Below, one piece after another: positions 54,816 through 64,000 of a stretch of 64,000 nt of DNA (position 1 is its first letter; each line of letters starts with the position of its first letter). Made by a program: the position numbers and the translations under genes. The stretch comes from Nocardia africana NBRC 100379 (GTDB lineage: Bacteria > Actinomycetota > Actinomycetes > Mycobacteriales > Mycobacteriaceae): positions 1 through 64,000 of the forward strand of contig NZ_BDAV01000022.1 of the NCBI RefSeq assembly GCF_001612635.1, in the 5' to 3' direction. The notes under the pieces were generated by a model. The model did not search any database and was not told the DNA's origin. It saw only the letters and a list, made by a program, of their open reading frames with translations.

Positions 54816-55811
54816 TCATGGCATCAGGATGAGACGCCCACGGACGCCGCCCTTTTCGACACGATGGTGTGCTTCGGCTGCTCGCGCCAGGGGCATCGTG
54901 TCGGCGATCCGTGCGGTCAGTGTTCGGTCGGCGAGCTTCTGGTTGAGCACGGTCGCGGCGGCGGCCAGGTCGGTGACGGCGGCGTTGCTGATCGCGAACC
55001 CGGCCACGGTGACGTCGTGGGTGTAGACGCGGGCGACGGGGAGCGGCACCCGCGCCTGTGGGCCGGCTGCGGTCAGCAGGAGCCGGCCCCCGCGGGCCAG
55101 CAAGGCGACCGCGACGTCGATGTCGTGGTGGCCCGAGGTGTCCCAGTACACGTCCAGCCCGTCGGGCGCCGCCGCCCGGATCTGCTCGACCATGCCGGGG
55201 TCCCGGTAGTCGACCACCACGGCGGCCCCCGCCTCCCGGGCACGCGCGAGCCCGTTCCCGGAGGCGGACGCGATCACCCGGGCGCCGGCCGCGCACGCGA
55301 GGCGGACCGCGGCATCGCCGACGTTTCCGGCGCCGCCGCCGATATATACGGCGTCTCCGAGCCCGAGCCGAGCGTGCCGGAACAGCCCCAGCCATGCAGT
55401 GGCGGCCGGATGCGCGACGCCGACCACCCGAACCGGATCCACCCCGTCGGGCAGGGGGTACAGCCGGTCGGCCGGGACAACCGCGTACTGCGCGAACGAG
55501 CCCTGCCGGCCACCGTGGCCCAGACTGTTGCGCCACACCGCGTCCCCGACCACATGACCAGCGACACCCTCGCCGACCGCCGCGACGTTGCCGACCAGGT
55601 CGCGGCCGACGATGAACGGGAAGGGTGTCGGCGTCGCATACGCCCCCGACCGCACGTACGTGTCCACCGGGTCGACCGTGACCGTGTGGACGGCCACCAG
55701 CACATCGGTGGGTCCGATCCGCGGAACGGGCAACGGTCCGTAGTGGATCGCATCGGCCGGGCCGAGCGCCTCCACGTAGGCCGCGTCCATCACCTCCGGT
55801 ATCCCGGCCAT
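54816..55811 (-). CDS. Quinone oxidoreductase-like MDR protein
   Basis: NADPH-dependent, zinc-free medium-chain reductase of 331 residues. Cofactor-binding segment VYIGGGAGNVGDAAVRLACAAGARVIASA and the N-terminal PFIVGRDLVGNVAAVGEGV are clear; no zinc-ligand cysteines. The C-terminal HRVEKGGVRGRLIL is typical. It begins 57 bases before the end of the split-barrel gene upstream, so the two could be co-transcribed. Substrate unknown; could be a tailoring enzyme of the neighbouring NRPS cluster or stand alone. Confidence 0.9.
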   Translation of the reverse strand: MAGIPEVMDAAYVEALGPADAIHYGPLPVPRIGPTDVLVAVHTVTVDPVDTYVRSGAYATPTPFPFIVGRDLVGNVAAVGEGVAGHVVGDAVWRNSLGHGGRQGSFAQYAVVPADRLYPLPDGVDPVRVVGVAHPAATAWLGLFRHARLGLGDAVYIGGGAGNVGDAAVRLACAAGARVIASASGNGLARAREAGAAVVVDYRDPGMVEQIRAAAPDGLDVYWDTSGHHDIDVAVALLARGGRLLLTAAGPQARVPLPVARVYTHDVTVAGFAISNAAVTDLAAAATVLNQKLADRTLTARIADTMPLARAAEAHHRVEKGGVRGRLILMP

Positions 55812-55868
55812 CGCGCCTGCCTCCTTTCGGCCGATCAGGCGCCGCCACGCCGGTCACGGCCTCCGGAC

Positions 55869-56324
55869 TTACTCGATCCCGTATGTTGCGGCCCAGGCCG
55901 CCCGCAGCTCGGACTCCGTGGCATGCCCGAACTGGTAGGCCGGCGAATCCACCGGCAGGGCGCGGTCGACGGTCACCAGTACTGCTTCGATCGCGGGATA
56001 TCCCGGCCCCTGGGTGGCGAGCAACCAGTCGTGAATCCACTCGAACACCGCGCTGCCGGGACCGTGGAATTCGGCGGTTCCCTTGAACCGGTACCCGCGT
56101 CGTTTGAGGAAGTCGACGACGTTGATCTCCAGTCGGGGATCACGCCGCAAGTTGGCGACCGTGCCCGGCGATGCCTGATTCAGGAACACCAGATGATCGT
56201 CGTCGTACACCCGCACGGTCCCCTTCGGGGAAAGGTTCGGTGATCCGTCCGCGCACACCGTGGCGACGAACCCCAGTTTGGCGCTGTCCACGATCGAGCG
56301 CATGTCCTCGTCGATGACACCCAT
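55869..56324 (-). CDS. Pyridoxamine 5'-phosphate oxidase family protein
   Basis: A 151-residue split-barrel protein of the FMN-binding kind. Visible: LGFVATVCADGSPNLSPKGTVRVYDDDHLVFLNQASPGTVANLRRDPRLEINVVDF and the RRGYRFKGTAEF strand. Close relatives are general stress or putative FMN-reductase proteins; true pyridoxamine oxidase activity is unlikely without the PLP-binding C-terminus. It ends 107 bases after the NRPS-linked gene at 56431. Confidence 0.87.
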   Translation of the reverse strand: MGVIDEDMRSIVDSAKLGFVATVCADGSPNLSPKGTVRVYDDDHLVFLNQASPGTVANLRRDPRLEINVVDFLKRRGYRFKGTAEFHGPGSAVFEWIHDWLLATQGPGYPAIEAVLVTVDRALPVDSPAYQFGHATESELRAAWAATYGIE

Positions 56325-56430
56325 GACCCCCGCCTACCCCCGGACCTCCCGGCGAATCATTCGTCACCTACGCACAGTTGTGGCACTGGACCTGACTCTC
56401 CTGAAACCGCCGGACTCGACCTCCGCACCG

Positions 56431-57126
56431 TCAGCGGGCGTGCTCGGATCCGATAAGGGCGTGATTGGCGGTGATGTCCGCTATCGCGTCGCCACGGTCG
56501 CACAGATCATCGGCCAGACGGCATCGGAGGGCAGTGGGCAGCGCGGGGGCGAAGGTTTTGAAATAGGCCCGCAGCCAGTCGGGTCGAGCGATCAGGAATG
56601 GCAGATCTGTTGTCATCATGTTGCGGGCCACGATCATCGGCCAGGGCGTGTCCAGGGGGTGAAAGTCGTGATTCCACAGCCCGGGATGTGTGCAGCCGGG
56701 GTAGAACTGCCCCAGCATGAACCCCTGCTCGACGAACTGGGTCTTGCGGGCAGCGTGGACCTCGTCGATGACGGTGTGATCGGAAAGCTCCTCGACGACC
56801 GTGATCAGTGCGTGCGGGCGCTTCCAATCCGAGATCGTGGTGAGGTGGACGAACAGGTCGTACATATCGTTGACCAGAAGGTCGAGTGCCGGTGCGTCGA
56901 CATCACCGTCCACGAAGGTCGCCCATAACAGGCACTTGGTGATTGCCTGGCTGATGAACGGGCACACGGCGCCCGGTCTGCCGAGGTCGTCGTGCGGTTG
57001 AGTGAGATACTCGCGAGACCATTGCGTCAACCGCGCCGCGCGGGGCTCCGGCCGTTCCGGGTCGAACAGGTTGAGCCATTCGGCGCCGGAACGCGGTCCG
57101 GTCAGTGTGGTGATCGGCGTGGTCAT
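56431..57126 (-). CDS. NRPS-coupled protein of unknown function (DUF6875-like)
   Basis: A 231-residue protein with no catalytic motif I recognise. Its opening (WSREYLTQPHDDLGRPGAVCPFI) and DMYDLFVHLTTI...PHALITVV pattern resemble the DUF6875 family (tentative, from memory of the pattern). It starts at ATG 57126, which overlaps the NRPS stop as ATGA, so it is translationally coupled to the synthetase and is likely to take part in making, modifying or handling its product. The conserved histidines and cysteines could bind metal, but this is speculation. Confidence 0.72.
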   Translation of the reverse strand: MTTPITTLTGPRSGAEWLNLFDPERPEPRAARLTQWSREYLTQPHDDLGRPGAVCPFISQAITKCLLWATFVDGDVDAPALDLLVNDMYDLFVHLTTISDWKRPHALITVVEELSDHTVIDEVHAARKTQFVEQGFMLGQFYPGCTHPGLWNHDFHPLDTPWPMIVARNMMTTDLPFLIARPDWLRAYFKTFAPALPTALRCRLADDLCDRGDAIADITANHALIGSEHAR

Positions 57127-60100
57127 GGTGCCTCCCCGGGGTCGAGGCCATCTGGACGATGTGCGTGGCGCGGCATGTGCATCCGTAGCCGCGGCCCGAT
57201 GAATTCCAAGGCTGCGGCACTTGTCATTTCGTCGTGGTCGGCGGGGACGCGCAGTGTGGTGATGGTTCCTTCGATGAAGGGCCGCCACGAATTCACGCCG
57301 AGATCTGCGTCCGATCCCCTTGCGGCACCGAAATACAGAAGATCGCCGGGGAAACGCGCCGGACTGTAGCGCCGGGCCATCTCGATCGCGCGCACACCGG
57401 CGCGACACAGCCTTGCACGATGGCGGTCATCCAGCGATTCGGCCGGTAGTGCGAACCGGTTCAGCAGGCGCCGTATTCGCGCGGCGTCCGCTGCGTCGTC
57501 CGCGAAGGCCTCGTCGGTCAGCACCGCACTGTCCAACATCGCGAGGAGCGCAACGGGTTGGCCCTCGGCCCGTAACCGGACGGCGATCGCATGGGCTATC
57601 GAACCGCCGACCGACCAGCCCAGCACGCTGTACGGCCCACGGGGCTGGTGTGCCCGAATCTCGGTCAGATAATGGTCGGCGAGCTGTTCGATGGAGTCGA
57701 ATTCCGCAGCAGGATCGGCGATGTGGGGCAGTTGCAGTCCGTAGATCGGTGTCTCGGGGTCGAGGTGAGCGGTCAAGCCGGCGAACGACCACGAGAGACC
57801 GATCGCGGAGTGGATACACCACAACGCCGGTTGTGTCCCGGTCGCACGGATCGGCAGGACGGTCCGCAGTGCGGCATCCGGGTCGGTCGCGTCCGGTGCG
57901 GCCACACCTCGATCGAGAAGTGCGGCAAGCGTTTCGGGTGTGGAATGGGTGTAGATATCCCGCACGGTGATCGGCGTCGCGGTTCGCGCGCGTAGGCGCC
58001 CGGCGAGTTCGGCGGCGGTGAGCGAATGTAAGCCGAGCGCGAAGAGGTTGTCGTTCGCGGCGACGTCGTCGACGCCGAGCAGCTCGGTGACGGTCCGCAC
58101 GACAAGTTTCTCGGAATCGCCGGCGGCGGGCCGGCGCGCCGACGCGGGTGCGGGTGCGGGCAAGGCAGCGCGGTCCAATTTGCCGGCCTGATTGGTCGGC
58201 AAGGCGGAAACCACGCACGCATTGGCGGGAACGAGGTGGCTCGGTAGCAACTCGCGGACCCGGGCGAGCACGTCGTCCGTATCGACCGCGCCGTTTTCGG
58301 GGACCAGATACGCGACCATTCGCGCGTCGGGGAGCCCCTGGTGGTACACCGCGACCGCCGCGCGCGAAACCTGCGGGTGGTCGGCGAGGAGGGATTCGAT
58401 CTCTCCCGGCTCGATGCGGTGCCCGCGCAGGTTGATCTGATTGTCGACCCGTCCGTGGTACTCCAATCTCCCGTCCTGCCACCGGCATACGAGATCACCC
58501 GTTCGATACATGCGGCTGCCCGGCGGGCCGTAGGGATTGGCGACGAAGCGTGCGGCCGTGGCGGCGGCGTCGCCGTGGTAGCCGCGGGCGAGGCTGGGGC
58601 CGGCCAGATACAGCTCTCCGGGCACATCGGGCGGGCGCAGAGCGAGCCACCTGTCCAGTGGCAGGACGCTGACGCCGGGTATGGGTGCCCCGATGGACAC
58701 CGGCCCGCCCGGTGTGAGCGGATCGGTCTGTGTGGACACCACGGTCGCTTCCGTCGGTCCATAGCTGTTGATCAGTCGGCGTCGCGGGTGTGCCCACCGG
58801 GTGATCATCCGTGTGTCGACCGGCTCGCCGCCGGTGACCACCGTTCGGAGATCTGTCAGTTGTCCGGCGTCGAGACTGGACAGCACGACAGGCGAGGACA
58901 GGTAGTGGGTCACGCGTTCGCGCGCGAGGAGCCGGGTCAGCTCGGCGCCGCCGACCATGCCGGGCGGAACGACGATCAGGGTTGCGCCGCAACTGAATCC
59001 GGCGAACAGCTCGAGCAACGAGGCGTCGAAGACGGGTGCGTGCGCGTGCGCTATCCGTGCCTCGGCTCCGACGCGATAGCGGTCGATCAGGTGTGCGGTC
59101 AGGGCCGCGAGCCCGCGGTGGGTGACGGTGACCCCCTTCGGTCGTCCGGTGGTGCCCGACGTGAATGTCACGTAGGCGGGATGATCGGCGTGCAGTGGCA
59201 CCGTGCGTTCGGCGTCGGTCACCACGCCCGAGGACCGGACGGCGATACGCGCGCTGGTCTCGGGATCGTCGAGAACCACCCAGCCGCCGACGGGTTGCGG
59301 CAGAACCGCGGCATGGCGCGCGAACGTGACCCCGGATACCGGTCGGGCGTCGCCCATCACCGTCGCGATCCGTCCGCGGGGCTGGCCGGGGTCGATCATC
59401 AGCGTTGCGGCCCCCGTCATCGTGACGGCCCACCAGGCGAGGACCGATTCGAGGCTGCGGGGGATCGCGATGGCGGCGATCTGCTCGGGCCCCACGCCGA
59501 GTTCGATCAGCTCGCGCGCCAAGCGGGCTGCCCGCGATTCCAGGGCGCGGTAGGACAGAGCGCGGTCGCCATCTCGAATCGCGAGTCCGTCGGGGTTTCG
59601 GTGGGCGCCGGCGGCGAGCAGTTCGGGCAGCGTTCGGACGGGAGGCGGCGGATCGGGTGGTGTGACCGGCGGCGCGGCCGGTGCGAGGTGGCTGAGCTCC
59701 GTGTCCGGGTCTTCGGCCAGCGTCGTGGCCAGCGTCGAGAACACACGGGCGTACGCCTCGGCGGTGCGTCGGCTGAAAAGGTCTGTGGCGTAGCCGAATC
59801 GGGCGTCGACGCCGATGAGAGTCCCGGCGGAGTCGCGCCGCTGGGTCAGGGTGACGTCGAGGTCGAACCGCGCGACGGACAATTCGAGGGGAACCTCCGT
59901 GAGCCGCAGCCCGGGAAGCGTGGGGTGCTCGCCGACGGCCGTTTCCACGATCAGCATCGTCTGCGCCGGCGGCACATCGGACGCGCCGATCGCCGCGACG
60001 ACTTGTTCGTACGGAACGTCGGATTGCGCGAATGCGGCGACGTCGAAATCCCGGACTCGCGACAGTATTCGGCGAAAACTATCGGAGGGATTCACCTGCG

Positions 60101-63100
60101 CGCGCAACAGAATCGTGTTGACGAACATGCCCACCAGTGCGTCGAGCCGGCGATCGCCACGACCGCTGGTCGGTGTGGCCACGACGGTGTCCCCGCCGCC
60201 GGACAGGCGCTGCAGCCACACCGCGGTCAATGCCTGGTAGGCCATGAAATCTGTCGCGCCGACGGCGTGCGCGATGCGGCACAGTCGCTGACACGACACC
60301 GGGTCCACCGGGACCGTGATGTGATCACCGCGAGCGGTGCGGCGGATCGCCCCGGGACGGGACACCGGCACGCGCTCCGGGGTCAGGTCCGCCAGCCGCT
60401 GCTGCCAGCCCCGGATCTGCTCCGCGCCAGAGGAATCGGGGTTCGCCGTATCGCCGAGGACATCTGTGTGCCATAGGGCGTAGTCGGCATAGGTGACCGG
60501 TAGCGGAGACCATCCGGGCGGGTTCCCGGCACTGCGAGCGGCGTATGCGGCGCAGAGATCGCGGGCCAGCGGTCCCATCGACCAACCGTCGGCCACCAGG
60601 TGATGCAGGACGAGCACCAGCACGTGCGCGGAGGGCGCCGACCGCAGCAGCCCGACCCGGAAACACGGCTCGACGTCAGCGTGGAAACCCGCCGACGCCA
60701 GGGCCTCGAGCCGTGCGTCGAGTGCCTCCGGTTCGATCGGCTGAGCAGACAGGTCGAGCTGAATCTCGTCTACCGGCAGGACACGTTGGGTCGGCCCGTG
60801 CGCATCGGCGGGGAACACCGTTCGTAGCGGTTCGTGTCGTTCCAGCACATCGCGCAGCGCATCGGTCAGCGCGCCGGTGTCGAGCGGGCCGTCCAGCCGG
60901 ACCGCGAACGGCATGTTGTACGCGGGGCTGTCCGGATCCAGTTGGTTGGCGATCCACAATCGTCGCTGCGCGGGCGCGAGCGGGATGCGTCCCGGGCGTG
61001 GATCATCTCGCCGGGTGAGTTGTACGAGCGCAGAGCCCTCGGATCCCTCATCGATACGACGTGCCAAGGCAGCGACGGTCGGATGCTCGAAAACGTCACG
61101 CACCCCGATCACCGCACCGGTGGATTCGGACAGCCGGGACGCGAGTTGCGTAGCGGCCAGTGAGTGGCCGCCCAGGGCGAAGAAATCGTCGTCGAGACCT
61201 GCCCGTGCGATGCCGAGTAGCTGCGCGACCGTGGACGCGACCACCTCCTCGGTGGGGGTTTGTGGCGCCCGGTGGCGCGCCGGGGTCAGCGCCGGAGCGG
61301 GCAGCGCCGCGCGATCGAGTTTGCCGTTGGCGGTCCGCGGCAGTTCCGGCAGCACGATCGCTGTGGTCGGTACGAGCGGTTGCGGCAACACCCGCCGTAC
61401 GCGCGAGAGCACCGAATCGGCGGCGAGTTCGGCGCCGGCGGGAACGAGGTAGGCGACGAGCACGTCACCCGAGGGACCGGGATGGATCGCCACCGCCGCG
61501 CGGGCGACCTGGGGATCGTCCGCCAACGCGGATTCGATCTCGTGCGGCTCCACCCGGATACCCCGCAGGCTGATCTGGCTGTCACCACGGCCGAGGTAGT
61601 CGAAAGCCCCGTCGAGGCGCCGCCGTGCCAGATCGCCCGTGCGATACATCCGGCTACCGGCGGGACCATAGGGATCGGCGACGAAATGGATGGCGGTCAG
61701 GGCCGGGGAGCGGTGATAGCCACGGGCGATGCCCGGACCGGACACATACAGTTCACCGCTTGCTTCGCGCGGCTGCCGCCGCAGCCGCCGGTCCAGCACG
61801 ACCACTTCCGCACCGGCGGCCGGGGTGCCGATCGTGATCGGCCCCTCGACGCCGAGCGGTTCGGTCTGGGTGGCGATCACGGTGGTTTCGGTCGGGCCGT
61901 AGCTGTTGATCAGCCGGTGGCGTGCGCTCCACGCCGCCGCGATGGTTCGCGGGCACGCTTCGGCGCCGGTGACGACCGTCTCCAACTCGGGCAGCGCGGC
62001 CGGATCCAGTGTGGCGAGGACCGCCGGGGTGGACAGGTAATGGGTTATCCGCCGGTCCGAGAGCAGCCGGGTGAGCGCGCTGCCGCCGATGACGCCGGGC
62101 GGGCAGACGACCATGGTGGCACCGGCGCCGAACGCGGCGAGCAGTTCCAGCAGTGCCGCGTCGAAGCCGGGAGCGTGCGCCAGCAGCACGCGGGAACTCG
62201 GCCGCACCCGATAGTGCGCCACCACGTAGCGCGTCAGATTCGCCAGTCCGCGGTGGGTGACCGGCACGCCTTTGGGCGAGCCGGTGGTCCCGGATGTGTA
62301 GATCAGGTAGGCGGGGTGTGCGCTGTGCAACGGACGGGTCCGCTCCGAATCGAGAACCGGCGAGGCCGGACGCGCGCTTACCCGGGTGCGCGTTTCCGGG
62401 TCGTCCACGACGAGCCACCGGAGCCCGCCGGATCGCCTACCGGCGTCGTCGCCGACGGTGAGCCCGGCTACCGGACGAGCGTCGGCGAGCATCCGCGCGA
62501 CCCGTTCATCCGGGGTGGCGGGGTCGATCGGCATCCACGTCGCGCCGGTCTTGGCGACGGCCCAGAACGCGAGCACCGAAGCGAGCGACCGATCGATGAG
62601 CACCGCCACCACAGTTTCGGGGCCCGCCCCCGCGGCGATGAGTTCACGGGCCCATTGCGAGGACCGGGCATCGAGTTCGGCGTAGGAGCACCGGACCCCG
62701 TCTTCCTCGACCGCGGTCGCGCGTGCGTGTGCCGCGCCTTCCGCGAGAATGTCGGGAAGTACCGCAGCAGAGGATGTTTCGTCGTGCTCGATCGCGCGAT
62801 CGAGGAGATTCGCCTCGTCCGTGGGCGTCAGCAACGGCAGGGCGCACACCAGCGTATCGGGCTCGGCGGCCACGACCGCATTCAACAGGGTCAGGAGCCG
62901 CGCATGGTGGTCGGTCACGACGGCGTCGGTGTAGAGGGCCGGATTCCCCGACAGGTCGATGCCCAAGGGGGCGTGTGCGCCGAATCGGTAGACATGCAAT
63001 GCCACGTCTTCGACACCACCTGCAGGCAGCACCTTCACACTGACGGGCTCGCCACCGAACCGCAGCGATTCATCGCCGAGCATCAGGTTGATCACCGGCC

Positions 63101-64000
63101 CGAGAGCACCACGGCCGCCGACTGCCGGCCCCAGGTCGCGCCGGATGTCCTCGAGCCGGTAGTGCTGGTGGCGGAGTGCCCCGGTCACCGCCAGACGCAC
63201 CTGCCGGACCAGATCTCCGACCGTCGTGTCCGAACCGATGTGTGCGCGCAGGGGGACGGTATTCGCCACCATGCCCGCCGAGCGACGCAATGCCGCGGTG
63301 GTCCGGGCAGCGACCGGAAGCGAGACGACGACGTCGCGCGCCCCCGTCATCCGGGCGAGATACGCCAGCGCCGTCGCCACGATGAGCACGGGAGTCTGCA
63401 CATCGAAGCGACCGGCGGCCGCCGCCAACGCGGCAACGGAATCGGGGGGCAGTACGCCGCGCGCGGCGAGCGGGACGGCGCACGGCGGGGCCACCCGGCC
63501 GCTGAGCGAGGGCACCGTACGAAGGCCGGTGAGGCACTCCTGCCAGTAGGTGCGGTCGCGCTCGGCGCGTGCGGAGCGACGGTAGGCGCACTCGCGGTCG
63601 ACGATGTCCGGCAGCGCGAGGGCGCCCGATGGCCGAGCGTCGATTCCGGTGCACGCCGCGGAATACAGCTCATCTGTGCGGCGCAACAAGATCATCGCGC
63701 CGATGCCGTCGATGCCCACGTGATGGGCACGCGAATACCACCAGTAACGATGGCGGCCGACTCGGATCAGGTGCGAGCACCCCGGCTCGTCGACGAGGAG
63801 GTCGATGGGCGCGCGGAGATCGGCGTCGATCCATTCCCGGGCGGCTGCCGTGGGGTCGGGACGGTCGGTAAAATCGTCGATCTGAATCGTGCGCTGCAGG
63901 CTGTGGTCCACTCGCTGGACGACCCGGCCGTCGTGGCGCAGGAAAGTGAGGAACGGCGACTCCAGTTCGTGCCCGGCGACCAGGGCGCACCGTTGCAGGA
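57123..64000 (-). CDS. Nonribosomal peptide synthetase, C-terminal part (C-A-T-C-A-T-TE), truncated by window end
   Basis: The frame is open through 64000, so the gene continues beyond the window. Visible domains, N to C: condensation domain 1 (HHVGIDG at 63725-63705), adenylation 1 (YTSGTTGSPKG, SYGPTETT), carrier 1 (GGHSL, serine codon 61163-61161), condensation 2 (HHLVADG), adenylation 2 (FTSGTTGRPKG, SYGPTEAT), carrier 2 (LGLHSL, serine codon 58025-58023) and thioesterase (GWSVGGS, about 57600-57625). There is no epimerase domain. It adds at least two residues and releases the peptide by the thioesterase. Carrier 2 has LGLHS instead of the usual LGGHS but keeps the phosphopantetheine serine. 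Confidence 0.95.
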   Translation of the reverse strand, partial: LQRCALVAGHELESPFLTFLRHDGRVVQRVDHSLQRTIQIDDFTDRPDPTAAAREWIDADLRAPIDLLVDEPGCSHLIRVGRHRYWWYSRAHHVGIDGIGAMILLRRTDELYSAACTGIDARPSGALALPDIVDRECAYRRSARAERDRTYWQECLTGLRTVPSLSGRVAPPCAVPLAARGVLPPDSVAALAAAAGRFDVQTPVLIVATALAYLARMTGARDVVVSLPVAARTTAALRRSAGMVANTVPLRAHIGSDTTVGDLVRQVRLAVTGALRHQHYRLEDIRRDLGPAVGGRGALGPVINLMLGDESLRFGGEPVSVKVLPAGGVEDVALHVYRFGAHAPLGIDLSGNPALYTDAVVTDHHARLLTLLNAVVAAEPDTLVCALPLLTPTDEANLLDRAIEHDETSSAAVLPDILAEGAAHARATAVEEDGVRCSYAELDARSSQWARELIAAGAGPETVVAVLIDRSLASVLAFWAVAKTGATWMPIDPATPDERVARMLADARPVAGLTVGDDAGRRSGGLRWLVVDDPETRTRVSARPASPVLDSERTRPLHSAHPAYLIYTSGTTGSPKGVPVTHRGLANLTRYVVAHYRVRPSSRVLLAHAPGFDAALLELLAAFGAGATMVVCPPGVIGGSALTRLLSDRRITHYLSTPAVLATLDPAALPELETVVTGAEACPRTIAAAWSARHRLINSYGPTETTVIATQTEPLGVEGPITIGTPAAGAEVVVLDRRLRRQPREASGELYVSGPGIARGYHRSPALTAIHFVADPYGPAGSRMYRTGDLARRRLDGAFDYLGRGDSQISLRGIRVEPHEIESALADDPQVARAAVAIHPGPSGDVLVAYLVPAGAELAADSVLSRVRRVLPQPLVPTTAIVLPELPRTANGKLDRAALPAPALTPARHRAPQTPTEEVVASTVAQLLGIARAGLDDDFFALGGHSLAATQLASRLSESTGAVIGVRDVFEHPTVAALARRIDEGSEGSALVQLTRRDDPRPGRIPLAPAQRRLWIANQLDPDSPAYNMPFAVRLDGPLDTGALTDALRDVLERHEPLRTVFPADAHGPTQRVLPVDEIQLDLSAQPIEPEALDARLEALASAGFHADVEPCFRVGLLRSAPSAHVLVLVLHHLVADGWSMGPLARDLCAAYAARSAGNPPGWSPLPVTYADYALWHTDVLGDTANPDSSGAEQIRGWQQRLADLTPERVPVSRPGAIRRTARGDHITVPVDPVSCQRLCRIAHAVGATDFMAYQALTAVWLQRLSGGGDTVVATPTSGRGDRRLDALVGMFVNTILLRAQVNPSDSFRRILSRVRDFDVAAFAQSDVPYEQVVAAIGASDVPPAQTMLIVETAVGEHPTLPGLRLTEVPLELSVARFDLDVTLTQRRDSAGTLIGVDARFGYATDLFSRRTAEAYARVFSTLATTLAEDPDTELSHLAPAAPPVTPPDPPPPVRTLPELLAAGAHRNPDGLAIRDGDRALSYRALESRAARLARELIELGVGPEQIAAIAIPRSLESVLAWWAVTMTGAATLMIDPGQPRGRIATVMGDARPVSGVTFARHAAVLPQPVGGWVVLDDPETSARIAVRSSGVVTDAERTVPLHADHPAYVTFTSGTTGRPKGVTVTHRGLAALTAHLIDRYRVGAEARIAHAHAPVFDASLLELFAGFSCGATLIVVPPGMVGGAELTRLLARERVTHYLSSPVVLSSLDAGQLTDLRTVVTGGEPVDTRMITRWAHPRRRLINSYGPTEATVVSTQTDPLTPGGPVSIGAPIPGVSVLPLDRWLALRPPDVPGELYLAGPSLARGYHGDAAATAARFVANPYGPPGSRMYRTGDLVCRWQDGRLEYHGRVDNQINLRGHRIEPGEIESLLADHPQVSRAAVAVYHQGLPDARMVAYLVPENGAVDTDDVLARVRELLPSHLVPANACVVSALPTNQAGKLDRAALPAPAPASARRPAAGDSEKLVVRTVTELLGVDDVAANDNLFALGLHSLTAAELAGRLRARTATPITVRDIYTHSTPETLAALLDRGVAAPDATDPDAALRTVLPIRATGTQPALWCIHSAIGLSWSFAGLTAHLDPETPIYGLQLPHIADPAAEFDSIEQLADHYLTEIRAHQPRGPYSVLGWSVGGSIAHAIAVRLRAEGQPVALLAMLDSAVLTDEAFADDAADAARIRRLLNRFALPAESLDDRHRARLCRAGVRAIEMARRYSPARFPGDLLYFGAARGSDADLGVNSWRPFIEGTITTLRVPADHDEMTSAAALEFIGPRLRMHMPRHAHRPDGLDPGEAP

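Overview
The sequence is very GC-rich and gene-dense, with several genes that start at GTG or TTG. It carries an MMPL lipid exporter, FadE5/FadB/FadA-type beta-oxidation genes, many TetR regulators, F420/FMN-type split-barrel proteins and a large NRPS. This points to a mycolic-acid actinomycete, most likely Nocardia or a close Rhodococcus-like relative (inference from gene content; no rRNA or tRNA gene is visible).

Layout: (1) 0-11 kb is mostly housekeeping and small regulatory loci: pgi-gnd facing a DeoR regulator, a LuxR regulator facing an amidase, an alpha/beta hydrolase facing a winged-helix regulator across a 10-bp inverted repeat, and an AraC regulator facing a flavodoxin-fold quinone reductase. 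(2) 11.3-15.8 kb holds an MMPL transporter and its TetR behind a strong palindrome, then a split-barrel protein and an enoyl-CoA hydratase that share a different palindrome. (3) 15.8-34.3 kb is a long minus-strand run of catabolic genes, many with ATGA start/stop overlaps: two tandem amidohydrolases, an LLM flavin oxidoreductase, a ThDP enzyme, an acyl-CoA ligase, an aldehyde dehydrogenase, an enoyl-CoA hydratase, a thiolase-like protein lacking its cysteines, a zinc alcohol dehydrogenase, an NTF2-like protein, FadA, FadB, FadE5 and a glutathione peroxidase. (4) 34.6-49.7 kb holds the TetR regulator, NIPSNAP, SDRs, a flavin reductase, two HSL-type esterases, acetyl-CoA synthetase, a heteromeric acyl-CoA dehydrogenase pair, an AcuI-type reductase, a second NTF2-like protein and a TetR/PucR-like pair. 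(5) 49.8-54.6 kb holds a kinase-ATPase-LuxR fusion, two small hypothetical genes and a VOC protein. (6) 54.8-64 kb is the end of a nonribosomal peptide operon: the C-terminal C-A-T-C-A-T-TE part of an NRPS that runs off the window, plus a coupled small gene.

The main result is a 20-bp operator built on CTAGAT-N6-ATCTAG. It occurs at six promoters: the amidohydrolase operon, the tetR gene itself, NIPSNAP, the flavin reductase, the AcuI-type reductase and the VOC gene. A seventh, diverged copy sits at a decayed SDR. It lies just downstream of matching TTGACG/TANNCT promoters, or overlaps leaderless start codons. This defines a local regulon for a peripheral catabolic pathway, apparently acting on a cyclic or branched acid or ketone that is oxidised by a flavin system, cleaved, activated to CoA thioesters and sent through beta-oxidation. 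The substrate cannot be read from the sequence.
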